Positions 34,981 to 44,923 are shown, numbered from the stretch's first letter. The stretch is DNA of 64,000 nucleotides from Brevundimonas sp. (GCF_030704825.1 NZ_JAUYNX010000003.1:124001-188000); one strand, 5' to 3'. The notes: generated by a model from the letters alone, not told the origin. Numbers and translations: made by a program.

Positions 34981-37900
34981 CCGACGCCCCTCCCCCCGCC
35001 GAAGCGCCTGACACGCCGGCCGAAACGGCGAAGAAGCAGCGCACGCGGCTGCAGGCCCTGGCCTTCTTCGGGGGCATGGCCGCGGCCGTTCTGGCCGCCC
35101 TGCTGATCGTGGTGGCGGTCGGCGGGCGGATGTACCTGTTGTCGGACTCCGGCCGGGGACTGGTAACCAGCTTCGTGGCCGGCAAGAAGATCGGCCGCTA
35201 CGGGCGCATCAATGTCGAGGGCGTGCGCGGCGACCTGTTCGACGACTTCACCATCGACCGCGTCACCGTGACCGACGCCAGCGGCGTGTGGCTGGAAGCG
35301 CGCAAGGTGCGGGTCGACTGGGACTGGTGGCCGCTGGTCGCGCGCCGGTTCCACGCCACCCGGGTCGAGGCCGAGGTCGTCCGCCTGATCCGTCGTCCCG
35401 AGGTCGAGCCCACGACCGAGCCGCCGGGGCCCCAACCCCTGTCGATCGACATCGACCGCTTCGCCGCCGACGTGGAATTGCTGGAGGGCTTCAGCCGGGA
35501 ATACGGGCGCTGGCGGTTGTCGGGCGAGGCGAACGTGCCGCGCAAGGGGGCGAAGACGGCGGTCGTCAACGCGACCAGCAACAGCCGGCCGGGCGATTAC
35601 CTGCGACTCAGCGCGACGGTCGGGGACGACATCGGCGATCTGCGTTTGAATCTGCGGGCGAACGAGGCCCGGGGCGGACCGTTGGCCGGCGCCCTGGGGT
35701 ATTCCCCGGACCAGCCCTTCTTCGCCACCGCCGTGGTCAACGGGGAGGTCGTCGACGCCGTGGTCCGCACCGGCGACTTCGTGCCCCTGGTCGTCAAGGG
35801 CCGCTATGGCGCGACTCGGACGCGCATCTCGGGCTTCCTTGACTTCTCGGGCTCCGACCTGCTGGCGCCCTTCGCCGAACGGATCGGGCGCACCGCGCGG
35901 TTCGGCTTCGCCACCTCGACCGACAGCGACGACGACGGCCGGATCGGCGTCGGCTGGCGGCTGATGGCCGAGAACCTCGACTCGAGCGCCAGCGGCGAGA
36001 TCCGGCTCGACGACCGGAGCAGCCCGGACGGGATCGTCCTGGACGTCTCGACCCGGTCCCTGACCCGTCTGGTCGGCCGCAGCGCGGCGGGCCCGGCGGC
36101 CTACAAGGGGGTGTTCCGCGGCGACGCCTCGGCCTGGACCCTGGACGGGTCTATCGACCTGATCGGAGCCGACGTCTCCAGTTATCGGGCGCAGCGCATC
36201 CGCGGACCGCTGAACCTCCAGGTGCGCCGCGGTCGAATGGACCTCGACGGCGATATCCGCGCCGCCGGCGGGTCCAGCGCGGGCATCGTGGGCGGTCTGC
36301 TGGGGACGACCCCCCGCCTGTCCTTCGAAGCGGCGCGTCAGGCGGACGGAGCCCTGCTGCTGGAACGGATCGACCTGACCGGTCAGGCGGTGACGGTGAC
36401 CGGATCGGGCGGGCGCAACCTGCTCGGCGCCCTGGGGTTCCGCGGCCGGGCCGAGATCACCGACGCCTCGCGGCTGCGCAAGGGCGCGCACGGGGCGTTC
36501 GGCGGACCGATCACGGCCTCGATGACCGGCGCCGAAGCGCCATGGCGGTTGACCTTCGACGCGCGCGGTCGGCGGCTGGCTGTCGGTATGGACGAGCTGG
36601 ACCGGCTGCTGGGGCCGACGCCGCGGCTGCAACTGACCGGAGCGCTGAACCGGGGGCGCATCGAGGTCGAACGGGCCCAGCTGACGGGGGCCCAGGGTTC
36701 CGCCGGAGCGCGCGGCCTGATCGAGGGCGACGGACGGCTGCGGCTGGCCCTGAACTGGGACGCGCGCGGTCCCTTCGGGATCGGTCCCGTGGCCATCGAC
36801 GGCGCCATGACGGGAGAAGGCGCGCTGACCGGCACCCTGGCCGAACCGCGCGCGGACCTGACCGCGGCCTTCGGCAAGGTCAGCGCCGGCCCCCTGACCC
36901 TGACCGACGCCGGCATGGTCCTCAGCTTCCGGCGAGGGGCGGACGCCTCCGACGGGCGGATCGCGGTGACGGCGGGCTCGAACTACGGCCCGGCGCGGGC
37001 CAGCGGCAATTTCTTCCTCGGCGGCGACCGCATCCGGCTGACCGACGTGGACCTGGACGCCGGAGGGGTGGCGGCGCAGGGCGCCATCGCCCTGTCGAAC
37101 CGGTTCCCGTCCAGCGCCGATCTGACCTTCACCGCCCGGCCCGGCGCCTTTCTGGCCAGCGGGACCGCCGACGGCCGGATCCGCCTGACCGAGGGCGCGG
37201 GCGCGGAGACGGCGATCCTCGACGTCACGGGTCGTGACGTCCGCCTGGCGGGCTCGACCTGGGTTATCCGGAGCCTCGATCTGAACGGGCGCGGCACGCT
37301 GGAGCGCCTGCCCTTCACCCTGAAGGCCGACGTGAGCGGGGCGACCCCGGTGGAGTTCGACGGAACGGGCGTCTATTCCCGCGACGGCCCGTCCCAGTCG
37401 GTCGTGCTGGAAGGCGCGGGACGGGTGCGCGAGATCGCCTTCGCCACCCGCAATCCCGCCGTCATAGCCCTGTCCGGCGACGGCCACGTGGCCCGGGTCG
37501 ATCTCGGGATCGGCGGCGGCGTCCTGCTGGGAGAATTGCGCCAGGACTCCCGCGCCGCCATCATCGAGGCCAATCTGACCAGCGTCGACCTTGGCACCCT
37601 GATCCAGGACATGCGGGGGCGGATCACCGGCCGTCTGTCGCTGCGCGGAGCGGGTGACGATCTGTCCGGCTCGGCCAACGTCACCCTCGACGACATCCGC
37701 AGCATCGACGCTCCCCGGGGACTCGCGGTCGACGGGGCGGTGAACGCCCTGCTGGTCAACAACACCCTCCGCATCCAGGCCAACGCCGCCGACGGCGACG
37801 CCGTCCGGGCCGTCGCCGACATCACCCTGCCCGTCGAGGCCTCGGCGGCGCCGCTGCGCCTGGCCATCGTCAGGACCCGGGACATGTCCGGCGAGGTCTC

Positions 37901-39200
37901 GATCCAGGGTCAGATCCAGCCGATCTGGGACCTGCTGGCCGGCGGCGAACGCTCCCTGTCCGGCCAGGTCGACGCCCGCGCCACCGTGGCCGGGTCGTTG
38001 GCCGCGCCACGTCTGAACGGCCGGCTCGACCTTCAGGACGGAACCTTCCGCGACAGCGCCACCGGCGTGCGTCTGGAGGACGTGACCCTCGCCAGCCGCT
38101 TCGACGACACCATCGGCGTGGTCGAGACCTTCCGGGCCGTCGATGGCGCCGGCGGCTCGGTCACCGGCAACGGCCGGATCGGCCTGAAGCAGGGCTCGGG
38201 GTCCAGCTTCCAGCTGTTGCTCAACCGGTTCCGGATCATCGACAACGACATCGCCGAGGCCAAGGCCTCGGGCCCCCTGACCGTCACCCGCGGCGAGGAC
38301 GGCAACATCACCCTGAGCGGCCGGATGGACATTGACGAGGCCCGCATCGAGGCCAATCCTCCCGGCTCGACCGGAATCGTCCGCATGGACGTGGTCGAGA
38401 CCAACAAGCCCGGCGGCGACGTCCCCGAGGCGGAGCAGAACCGGCAACGAGGGCTTCAGTTCGGCCTCGACATCGCCCTGAGTTCTCCGGGCGGCGATGT
38501 CCGGGTGGTGGGGCGCGGCCTCAATGTCGAGATGAACGTCGACGCCCGGGTCACGGGCACCATCAGCCGGCCGGTCCTGAGCGGGACGGCCCGGGTGGTG
38601 CGCGGCGACTACGACTTCGCCGGCAAGCGGTTCGTCTTCGACGAACGGGGCACTGTGAGCCTGTCGACCAATCCGGAGCAGATCCGGCTGAACCTGACCG
38701 CCACGCGCGAGGACCCGGCCCTGACCGCCACCATCCGCGTCACCGGCACGGCTGCGCGGCCCGAGATCGTTCTGACCTCGACGCCGGCCCTGCCCCAGGA
38801 CGAGATCCTGTCCCAGGTGCTGTTCGGACGCTCGGCGTCACAGCTGTCGGCCTTCGAGGCGGCCCAGCTGGCGGCGGGCGTGGCGGCGCTGGCGGGGGGC
38901 GGCGGCTTCGACGTGATCGGCAACCTGCGCGAACTGGCGGGGCTGGATCGGCTGTCGTTCGGCGGCGAGGCCTCGGGCCTGACCGTGGCCGGCGGCCGCT
39001 ACATCAGCGACGACGTCTATCTGGAGATTATCGGCGGCGGCGAGAACGGCGCCGCGGTCAATGTCGAATGGCAGGTGCGCCGCAACCTGACCGTCAGTTC
39101 GAAATTCGGCGGCCAGGGCGAGGCCAGCCTGTCGATCCGCTGGCGTCGCCAGTCCCGGCAGCCGGGCGGCGGTCGCGAGGACCGCCGCCCGAACCGCTAG
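34977..39200 (+). CDS. tamB: Translocation and assembly module protein TamB
   Basis: A 1407-residue TamB (DUF490) protein anchored in the inner membrane by one N-terminal helix (FFGGMAAAVLAALLIVVAVGG, split across residues 22-42) and spanning the periplasm as a long beta-taco groove. The C-terminal DUF490 core is recognisable: ARVVRGDYDFAGKRFVF, PEQIRLNLTATREDP, LPQDEILSQVLFGRSASQLS. Relatives carry phospholipids or substrate to the outer membrane. The start is probably TTG 34977, overlapping the tamA TGA (TTGA), so the two are translationally coupled. It could serve the autotransporter encoded 17 kb upstream, but that is conjecture. Confidence 0.9.
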   Translation: MTDAPPPAEAPDTPAETAKKQRTRLQALAFFGGMAAAVLAALLIVVAVGGRMYLLSDSGRGLVTSFVAGKKIGRYGRINVEGVRGDLFDDFTIDRVTVTDASGVWLEARKVRVDWDWWPLVARRFHATRVEAEVVRLIRRPEVEPTTEPPGPQPLSIDIDRFAADVELLEGFSREYGRWRLSGEANVPRKGAKTAVVNATSNSRPGDYLRLSATVGDDIGDLRLNLRANEARGGPLAGALGYSPDQPFFATAVVNGEVVDAVVRTGDFVPLVVKGRYGATRTRISGFLDFSGSDLLAPFAERIGRTARFGFATSTDSDDDGRIGVGWRLMAENLDSSASGEIRLDDRSSPDGIVLDVSTRSLTRLVGRSAAGPAAYKGVFRGDASAWTLDGSIDLIGADVSSYRAQRIRGPLNLQVRRGRMDLDGDIRAAGGSSAGIVGGLLGTTPRLSFEAARQADGALLLERIDLTGQAVTVTGSGGRNLLGALGFRGRAEITDASRLRKGAHGAFGGPITASMTGAEAPWRLTFDARGRRLAVGMDELDRLLGPTPRLQLTGALNRGRIEVERAQLTGAQGSAGARGLIEGDGRLRLALNWDARGPFGIGPVAIDGAMTGEGALTGTLAEPRADLTAAFGKVSAGPLTLTDAGMVLSFRRGADASDGRIAVTAGSNYGPARASGNFFLGGDRIRLTDVDLDAGGVAAQGAIALSNRFPSSADLTFTARPGAFLASGTADGRIRLTEGAGAETAILDVTGRDVRLAGSTWVIRSLDLNGRGTLERLPFTLKADVSGATPVEFDGTGVYSRDGPSQSVVLEGAGRVREIAFATRNPAVIALSGDGHVARVDLGIGGGVLLGELRQDSRAAIIEANLTSVDLGTLIQDMRGRITGRLSLRGAGDDLSGSANVTLDDIRSIDAPRGLAVDGAVNALLVNNTLRIQANAADGDAVRAVADITLPVEASAAPLRLAIVRTRDMSGEVSIQGQIQPIWDLLAGGERSLSGQVDARATVAGSLAAPRLNGRLDLQDGTFRDSATGVRLEDVTLASRFDDTIGVVETFRAVDGAGGSVTGNGRIGLKQGSGSSFQLLLNRFRIIDNDIAEAKASGPLTVTRGEDGNITLSGRMDIDEARIEANPPGSTGIVRMDVVETNKPGGDVPEAEQNRQRGLQFGLDIALSSPGGDVRVVGRGLNVEMNVDARVTGTISRPVLSGTARVVRGDYDFAGKRFVFDERGTVSLSTNPEQIRLNLTATREDPALTATIRVTGTAARPEIVLTSTPALPQDEILSQVLFGRSASQLSAFEAAQLAAGVAALAGGGGFDVIGNLRELAGLDRLSFGGEASGLTVAGGRYISDDVYLEIIGGGENGAAVNVEWQVRRNLTVSSKFGGQGEASLSIRWRRQSRQPGGGREDRRPNR

Positions 39201-39207
39201 ACGGGAA

Positions 39208-39738
39208 CTACCGGTTCGCCGCCTCGAAGCGCAGCTGGTCGAGCTGGCGCGCGCCGCGGATGCCGGCGATGTGCAGAACCAGCTGGATCACCAGAACGAT
39301 GATCCCGACCGCGATCTGCCACACCGGGGTCTGGGCTGCTTGCGGCACGTCGACCTGCCCCTGCATCGCGAGGCCGAACAGGCCGGAGACCAGGCCGAAC
39401 GCCACCAGGATCACGAAGATGATCGGAATCACGATGTTGGGCTTGGCCCATTGAACGAGGCCCAGGACGGCCTGGATCACGATCATGCCGACCGCCGTCC
39501 AAATGGCCATCTGGGTGAGCATTTCTCCCATGCCGGCCATCTCCGGCGCATCGGCGGCCGCGTCCGCCAGGGCTGCGTCCATGGCGGCCGAGCCGCTGGT
39601 GAGCAGGATGGCGAGGCCGACGAGGCCCCAGGCCACGCCCAGGAAAATCGCGAGGGCGCTCGCCCGTGCCGCGGCGATCGCCTCGGCCTCGTTGGTGATC
39701 GGCGCCGTCGGATTCGACGCCCGGACCCAGTCAGTCAT
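39208..39738 (-). CDS. Small multi-pass membrane protein, unknown function
   Basis: A 176-residue protein with an N-terminal soluble part (MTDWVRASNPTAPITNEAEA) and four hydrophobic helices (ALAIFLGVAWGLVGLAILL, MAIWTAVGMIVIQAVLG, NIVIPIIFVILVAFGLV and a last one near WQIAVGIIVLVIQLV). ATG 39738 has GGGAGG upstream and is preferred to an in-frame ATG at 39816. No known family; small helical-bundle membrane proteins of this type are common in Caulobacterales. Confidence 0.65.
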   Translation of the reverse strand: MTDWVRASNPTAPITNEAEAIAAARASALAIFLGVAWGLVGLAILLTSGSAAMDAALADAAADAPEMAGMGEMLTQMAIWTAVGMIVIQAVLGLVQWAKPNIVIPIIFVILVAFGLVSGLFGLAMQGQVDVPQAAQTPVWQIAVGIIVLVIQLVLHIAGIRGARQLDQLRFEAANR

Positions 39739-39832
39739 TGGTTTGGCCTCCCTCATTGAGGACGGAAGCCTAGCGCGCTCGCCCCCCGGTGGAAACCGGC
39801 AACCGCTCGCCTTCACCTTTGCGGTCCGGGCC

Positions 39833-39840
39833 GCTAGGGT
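39833..39840 (+). promoter_or_regulatory. GCTAGGGT -10-like element before M20 hydrolase
   Basis: GCTAGGGT begins 16 bp before the ATG at 39849, the same arrangement as several other short-leader starts here. There is no clear -35. If it is the -10, the AST operon mRNA is leaderless or nearly so. Confidence 0.3.
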
Positions 39841-39848
39841 CCGCCGGC

Positions 39849-41099
39849 ATGCGGATTCTGCCCCCCGACCAGATCGTGCTCGACCATGTCGCGGCGCGCG
39901 AAGCCGCCATCGTCGGGCGCGCGATCGACTGGGCCAATGTGAATTCGGGCAGCCGGAACGCCGGCGGCCTGGCCCAGGTGCTTGCCCTGCTGGAGGCCGA
40001 GGCGCGGCGCCTGCCGGCCGAGGTGTCGCGAGTCCCCACCGGCGGCTCCACGACGGTCGGCGATGACGGCGCGGTGCGAGCCGAGGCCCACGCCGACGCC
40101 CTGAAGGTCACCGCCCGGCCCGACGCCCCGATCCAGGTCGTGCTGACCGGCCACTACGACACGGTCTTCCCGATCGACAGCGCCTTCCGGACTGTGACCA
40201 CGCGGGCTGACGGCGCCCTCAACGGTCCCGGCATCGCCGACATGAAGGGCGGGATCAGCGTCATGCTGGCCGCGCTGGAGGCGTTCGAGACCCACCCTGA
40301 TCGCGAGCGCGTCGGCTGGACCGTGCTGCTGTCGCCGGACGAGGAGATCGGCTCCCCCGCCTCCGCCCCCCTGCTGGCCGAACTCGGCGCGCGCGGCCAT
40401 GTCGGCCTGACCTATGAGCCCGCGCTTTCGGACGGGACGCTCGCCGGGGCGCGCAAGGGCAGCGGCAACTACCATCTGATCGTCACCGGCAAGGCGGCCC
40501 ATGCCGGCCGCGCCTTCCACGAGGGGGCCAACGCCGTCGCCGGCGCGGCCATCATCGCCGCCCGCCTGCACGCCCTGAACGGCCAGCGCGAGGGCGTGAC
40601 TGTCAATGTGGCCAAGATCAGCGGCGGCGGCGCCCTGAACGTCGTCGCGGACAACGCCGTGGTCCGGTTCAATGTCCGCGTTCCCGACGCACAGGCCTCG
40701 GCGTGGATCGCGGAGACGGTGCGCGGCATCGCCGCCGAGCCCCCCTTCCCCGGCCTGACCCTGGGCCTGCACGGCGGCATGACCCGCGCGCCCAAGCCGA
40801 TGGACGCGTCGCAGACCGCTCTGTTCGAGGCCGTGCGAGAGACCGGCGCCCTGCTGGGCCAGAGCATCGCCTGGAAGCCGTCGGGCGGGGTCTGCGAGGG
40901 CAACAACCTGCACGCCGCCGGCCTGCCCAACATCGACACCCTCGGCGTGCTGGGCGGCGACATCCATTCGGACCAGGAGTTCGCCTGGCCCGCCAGCTTC
41001 GTCGAGCGGGCGCAGCTCAGCGCCCTGATCCTGTGCAAGATCGCCTCGGGCGAGATCGACGCGCTGAAACTCAAAGCCCTGCGTCTGGAGACGATCTGA
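39849..41099 (+). CDS. M20-family metallo-hydrolase in the AST operon
   Basis: A 416-residue zinc-dependent amidohydrolase of peptidase family M20 (ArgE/DapE/CPG2 group). VLTGHYDTVFP holds the first ligand His and catalytic Asp, GPGIADMKGG the bridging Asp, SPDEEIGS the general-base Glu and its neighbour, LTYEPAL the next Glu, and LGVLGGDIHSDQE the last His. The start at ATG 39849 (MRILPPDQ) fits the family. It is first in an operon with astA, astD and astB, with a 4-bp gap to astA. The AST pathway needs AstE, a succinylglutamate desuccinylase of another fold, so this deacylase may serve that step, which is inference. Confidence 0.8.
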   Translation: MRILPPDQIVLDHVAAREAAIVGRAIDWANVNSGSRNAGGLAQVLALLEAEARRLPAEVSRVPTGGSTTVGDDGAVRAEAHADALKVTARPDAPIQVVLTGHYDTVFPIDSAFRTVTTRADGALNGPGIADMKGGISVMLAALEAFETHPDRERVGWTVLLSPDEEIGSPASAPLLAELGARGHVGLTYEPALSDGTLAGARKGSGNYHLIVTGKAAHAGRAFHEGANAVAGAAIIAARLHALNGQREGVTVNVAKISGGGALNVVADNAVVRFNVRVPDAQASAWIAETVRGIAAEPPFPGLTLGLHGGMTRAPKPMDASQTALFEAVRETGALLGQSIAWKPSGGVCEGNNLHAAGLPNIDTLGVLGGDIHSDQEFAWPASFVERAQLSALILCKIASGEIDALKLKALRLETI

Positions 41100-41103
41100 T
41101 CCC

Positions 41104-42111
41104 ATGCTCGTCGTCCGACCCGCCGGCCCCGCCGATCTCGACTTCCTGCTGGAGCTGGCCATCCTGTCCGGCCCCGGCTTCACCAGCCTGCCCGAGGACC
41201 CCGACCAGCTGGCCGAGCGGCTCGATCTGAGCCGCGACAGCTTCGCCGGCCGGCTGGAGCCGCAGCAGCGCTGGTACACCCTGATGCTCGAGGAGACCGA
41301 GACCGGCGACGTCGACGGCATCGGCTCGGTCAAGGCGGCGGTCGGGCTGAACCGGCCCTTCTTCTCCTTCCGCGTGGTGACCAACACCCAGTCGTCGCCG
41401 TCGCTCGGCATCAGGCTGGAACAGAAGACCCTGGTGCTGGTCAATGAATGCACCGGCTGGACCGAGGTCGGCTCCCTGTTCCTCAAGGCCGACCGGCGCA
41501 AGGGCGGCGCGGGCCGTCTGCTCAGCCAGTCGCGCTACATGCTGATCGGGGCCGGGCCGGAACTGTTCAACGAGAACGTCCTGGCCGAGCTGCGCGGCGT
41601 CTTCACCCCGGACGGCGCCTGCCCGTTCTGGGACCATGTGGCGCACAAATTCTTCCCGATGGAGTTCGACGAGGCCGACCGGATGACCGGTTCGACCGAC
41701 AAGCAGTTCATCGTCGACCTGGCCCCCCGCCATCCGATCTACATCGACCTGCTGCCCGAGCCGGCCCGCGCGGTGATCGGCAAGGTGCATCCGCAGGGCG
41801 TGCCCGCCATGGCCCTGCTGGAGAGCGAGGGATTCCGTCCCAACGATCTGGTCGACATCTTCGACGGCGGCCCGACCGTATCGTGCGGCCGCGACAACAT
41901 CCGCACGGTGCGCGACGCCCGGCGGCTGACTGTCGCCGTGGCCCCGGAGGTCGAGGCCGAACTGCCCGCCCTGATCTCGACCGACACGATCGCCGGCTTC
42001 CGCTCGGTGCGCCAGCGCGCGGCCATCGAAGGCGACACGGTCACCCTGACCCGCGAGACGGCCGAGACCTTGCGGGTGCGGACCGGCGATACGGTCCGGG
42101 TGAAGACATGA
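41104..42111 (+). CDS. astA: Arginine N-succinyltransferase AstA
   Basis: First enzyme of the arginine succinyltransferase (AST) catabolic pathway: arginine + succinyl-CoA to N2-succinylarginine. The 335-residue protein shows the family's VRPAGPADLDFLLELA start, RLEPQQRWYTLMLEE, GRLLSQSRYMLIG, WDHVAHKFFPMEFDEAD, and EGFRPNDLVDIFDGGP. It follows the M20 gene by 4 bp, and the astD ATG overlaps its stop (ATGA). Confidence 0.95.
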   Translation: MLVVRPAGPADLDFLLELAILSGPGFTSLPEDPDQLAERLDLSRDSFAGRLEPQQRWYTLMLEETETGDVDGIGSVKAAVGLNRPFFSFRVVTNTQSSPSLGIRLEQKTLVLVNECTGWTEVGSLFLKADRRKGGAGRLLSQSRYMLIGAGPELFNENVLAELRGVFTPDGACPFWDHVAHKFFPMEFDEADRMTGSTDKQFIVDLAPRHPIYIDLLPEPARAVIGKVHPQGVPAMALLESEGFRPNDLVDIFDGGPTVSCGRDNIRTVRDARRLTVAVAPEVEAELPALISTDTIAGFRSVRQRAAIEGDTVTLTRETAETLRVRTGDTVRVKT

Positions 42112-43538
42112 GTTCCAGCATGACCAGCTTCCAGTCCATCGACCCCGCCACCGGCGAAACCGTCTGGGACGGCGTCGCCGCCTCCCCCGCCGAGGTCCAG
42201 GCCGCGACCGACCGCGCCCGCGCCGCCTTCCCTGACTGGGCCGACCGCCCGCGTCAGGACCGGATCGACGCGGTCAAACGCTATCAGGCCGTGCTGAAAG
42301 AGCGCGCGCCCCGCATGGCGGAAGCCATCAGCCGCGAGACCGGCAAGGCCCTGTGGGAGACGACCGCCGAACTGGGCGCCATGGCGGGCAAGGTCGACAT
42401 CTCCATCCGCGCCTATGACGAGCGCACCGGCGAGCGCACGGCGGACACCGCCTTCGGCCAAGCGACGCTGCGCCATCGCCCGCATGGCGTCGCCGCGGTG
42501 CTCGGCCCGTTCAACTTCCCCGGCCACCTGCCCAACGGCCACATCGTTCCGGCCCTGCTGGCGGGCGACACCGTGGTGTTCAAGCCATCGGAAGAGACGC
42601 CCCTGATCGGTCAGCTGATGGCCGAAGCCTTCGCCGAGGCGGACCTGCCCGACGGCGTGGTCAACGTCGTCCAGGGCGGGCGCGACACGGGCGCCGCCCT
42701 GCTGGACGCCGGCATCGACGCCCTGATGTTCACCGGTTCCGGCGCGGCCGGGACCCATTTCCGGCGAAAATTCGCCGAGGATCCGCATGTGATCCTGGCC
42801 CTCGAGCTGGGCGGCAACAATCCGCTGGTCGTCTGGGACGTCGCCGACGCCGAGGCCGTGGCCGGGATCGTGGTCCAGTCGGCCTTCGTGACGACGGGCC
42901 AGCGGTGTTCCTGCGCCCGCCGCCTGATCGTGCCGGAGGGGCCGCAGGGCGACGCCATCGTCGCCGCCGTCGACGCGATGGTCGACCGCCTGATCCTTGC
43001 CCCGTGGAACTCCGCCCCCGAGCCCTACGCCGGGCCGCTGATCTCCGTGAAGGCCGCCGAGGCGGCGCTGAAGGCGCTGCAGGACCGCATCGACATGGGG
43101 GCCAGGGTCATCCGCGCTTCCGGTCCCGTCGGCAACCTGCCCGCCGCCTTCGTCAGCCCGGCCATCATCGACGTCACCGGCGTCGACGTCCCCGACGAGG
43201 AGATGTTCGCCCCCTTCCTGTCGGTCACCCGCGTCGCCAGCTTCGACGCCGCCATCGCCGAGGCCAACGCCACCCGCTACGGCCTGTCCGCCGGCCTGGT
43301 CAGCGACGACCCGGCCAACTGGGACCGCTTCGTCCGCCGCATCCGCGCCGGCGTGGTCAATTTCAACCGCCCGACCACCGGCGCCGCCGGCGACATGCCC
43401 TTCGGCGGCCTGGGCGCCAGCGGCAATCACCGGCCCAGCGCGTACTACGCCGCCGACTACTGCGCCTATCCGGTGGCCAGTTTCGAGGCCGGTGCGGTGA
43501 AGAACATCGAAAGCGAGATCAAGGGCTTGAGGCCGTGA
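42108..43538 (+). CDS. astD: Succinylglutamate semialdehyde dehydrogenase AstD
   Basis: NAD+-dependent aldehyde dehydrogenase oxidising N-succinylglutamate semialdehyde to N-succinylglutamate. The 476 residues include LGPFNFPGHLPNGHIVPALLA, LALELGGNNPLVV with the catalytic Glu, and TTGQRCSCARRLI with the nucleophile Cys. The start is ATG 42108 (MSSSMTSF), overlapping the astA stop; a second ATG at 42120 is possible. The stop overlaps the astB GTG. Confidence 0.95.
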   Translation: MSSSMTSFQSIDPATGETVWDGVAASPAEVQAATDRARAAFPDWADRPRQDRIDAVKRYQAVLKERAPRMAEAISRETGKALWETTAELGAMAGKVDISIRAYDERTGERTADTAFGQATLRHRPHGVAAVLGPFNFPGHLPNGHIVPALLAGDTVVFKPSEETPLIGQLMAEAFAEADLPDGVVNVVQGGRDTGAALLDAGIDALMFTGSGAAGTHFRRKFAEDPHVILALELGGNNPLVVWDVADAEAVAGIVVQSAFVTTGQRCSCARRLIVPEGPQGDAIVAAVDAMVDRLILAPWNSAPEPYAGPLISVKAAEAALKALQDRIDMGARVIRASGPVGNLPAAFVSPAIIDVTGVDVPDEEMFAPFLSVTRVASFDAAIAEANATRYGLSAGLVSDDPANWDRFVRRIRAGVVNFNRPTTGAAGDMPFGGLGASGNHRPSAYYAADYCAYPVASFEAGAVKNIESEIKGLRP

Positions 43539-44869
43539 CCTCGGCCATTGAGGCCAACGCAGACGGCCTGATCGGCCCGACCCACTCCTATGCGGGCCTG
43601 TCGCCGGGCAACCTCGCCTCCAGCCTGAACAAGGGCGAAGCCTCCAACCCGCGCGCGGCGGTCTTGCAGGGCCTCGACAAGATGAAGCGGCTGGCCGACC
43701 TCGGCCTGCCCCAGTACGTCCTGCCGCCGCACGAGCGGCCGAACATCCCCTTCCTGCGCAGCCTCGGCTTCACCGGCCCGGACGCCCGGGTGCTCGAACA
43801 GGCGTGGAAGGACGCGCCGTCCTTCGCCGCCGCCGCCTGCTCGGCCTCGCCGATGTGGGCCGCCAACGCCGCGACGGTGACGCCCAGCGCCGACAGCGCC
43901 GACGGCCGGGTGCATTTCACCCCCGCCAACCTCGTCACCAACCTGCACCGCTCGCTGGAGCACCGGCAGACGAAGCAGGCGCTGGACTCCCTCTTCCCCG
44001 ACGCGGCCCGGTTCGCGGTCCACGAGGCCCTGCCCTCCGTGGCCCACCTCGCCGACGAGGGCGCGGCCAACCACGTGCGCCTGTGCGCCGATCACGGCGA
44101 GCCCGGGGTCAATCTGCTGGTCTGGGGCCGCGAGGCCTTCGAACCCTGGGCCGACGCCTTCCCCGCCCGCCAGACGCGCGAGGCGTCCGAGGCCGTCGCC
44201 CGTCGACACGGCGCATCCGGCGCGGTGCTGGCCCGCCAGTCGAAGACCGCCATCGCCGGCGGGACCTTCCACAACGACGTGGTCTGCGTCGGGGCGCTGG
44301 ACACCCTGTTCTTCCACGACCTCGCCTTCGAGGATGCGGCCGGGACGAAGGCCGCCATCCGCGCCGCCGCGCAGGGCTTCGAACCGGTCTTCGTCGAGGT
44401 CTCCTCCGCCGACCTGCCGCTGGCCGACGCCATCTCCAGCTATCTGTTCAACTCCATGCTGGTGCGGATCCCCGGCGAGGATCGCCTGACCCTGATCTGC
44501 CCGACCGAGACCCGCGACAACCCGCGCAGCCACGCCGTCGCCCAGCGGCTGGCCGCCTCGAACGGCCCGATCGGCCGGATCGAATACGTCGACGTGCGCC
44601 AGTCGATGCGCAACGGCGGCGGCCCCGCCTGCCTGCGCCTGCGCGTGGTCCTGACCGGGGCCGAACAGGCCGCGGCCAACCCCGCCATGCGGCTGACCGA
44701 CGCCCTGCACGCGCGGTTGTCGACGTGGGGCGCGGCCCGTTACCGCGACCGGTTGACCCCGGCCGACCTCGCGGATCCGGCCCTGCTGGACGAAAGCCGC
44801 GAAGCCCTGGACGAACTGACCCGTATTCTGGGACTGGGCGGCGACTTCTATCCGTTCCAGAGGGGCTGA
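43535..44869 (+). CDS. astB: N-succinylarginine dihydrolase AstB
   Basis: Hydrolyses N2-succinylarginine to succinylornithine, two NH3 and CO2. The 444 residues carry LIGPTHSYAGLSPGNLAS, HERPNIPFLRSLGF, GGTFHNDVVCVG and the C-terminal NGGGPACLRLRVVL with the catalytic Cys, matching AstB. The start is GTG 43535 in a GTGA overlap with astD. The succinylornithine transaminase AstC and a classic AstE are not next to it; ArgD elsewhere often supplies the former. Confidence 0.95.
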   Translation: MTSAIEANADGLIGPTHSYAGLSPGNLASSLNKGEASNPRAAVLQGLDKMKRLADLGLPQYVLPPHERPNIPFLRSLGFTGPDARVLEQAWKDAPSFAAAACSASPMWAANAATVTPSADSADGRVHFTPANLVTNLHRSLEHRQTKQALDSLFPDAARFAVHEALPSVAHLADEGAANHVRLCADHGEPGVNLLVWGREAFEPWADAFPARQTREASEAVARRHGASGAVLARQSKTAIAGGTFHNDVVCVGALDTLFFHDLAFEDAAGTKAAIRAAAQGFEPVFVEVSSADLPLADAISSYLFNSMLVRIPGEDRLTLICPTETRDNPRSHAVAQRLAASNGPIGRIEYVDVRQSMRNGGGPACLRLRVVLTGAEQAAANPAMRLTDALHARLSTWGAARYRDRLTPADLADPALLDESREALDELTRILGLGGDFYPFQRG

Positions 44870-44923
44870 CGCGGTCAAGGCGTTCGCGGCGCCTTGCGCG
44901 CGCCGACCGGAACGCTAGAGGTC

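Noticed and set aside
34953-38447. An 1164-codon open frame antisense to tamB
   Set aside because: Same cause; the peptide is repetitive G/Q/R/P/D with no recognisable domain, while tamB has its DUF490 core.
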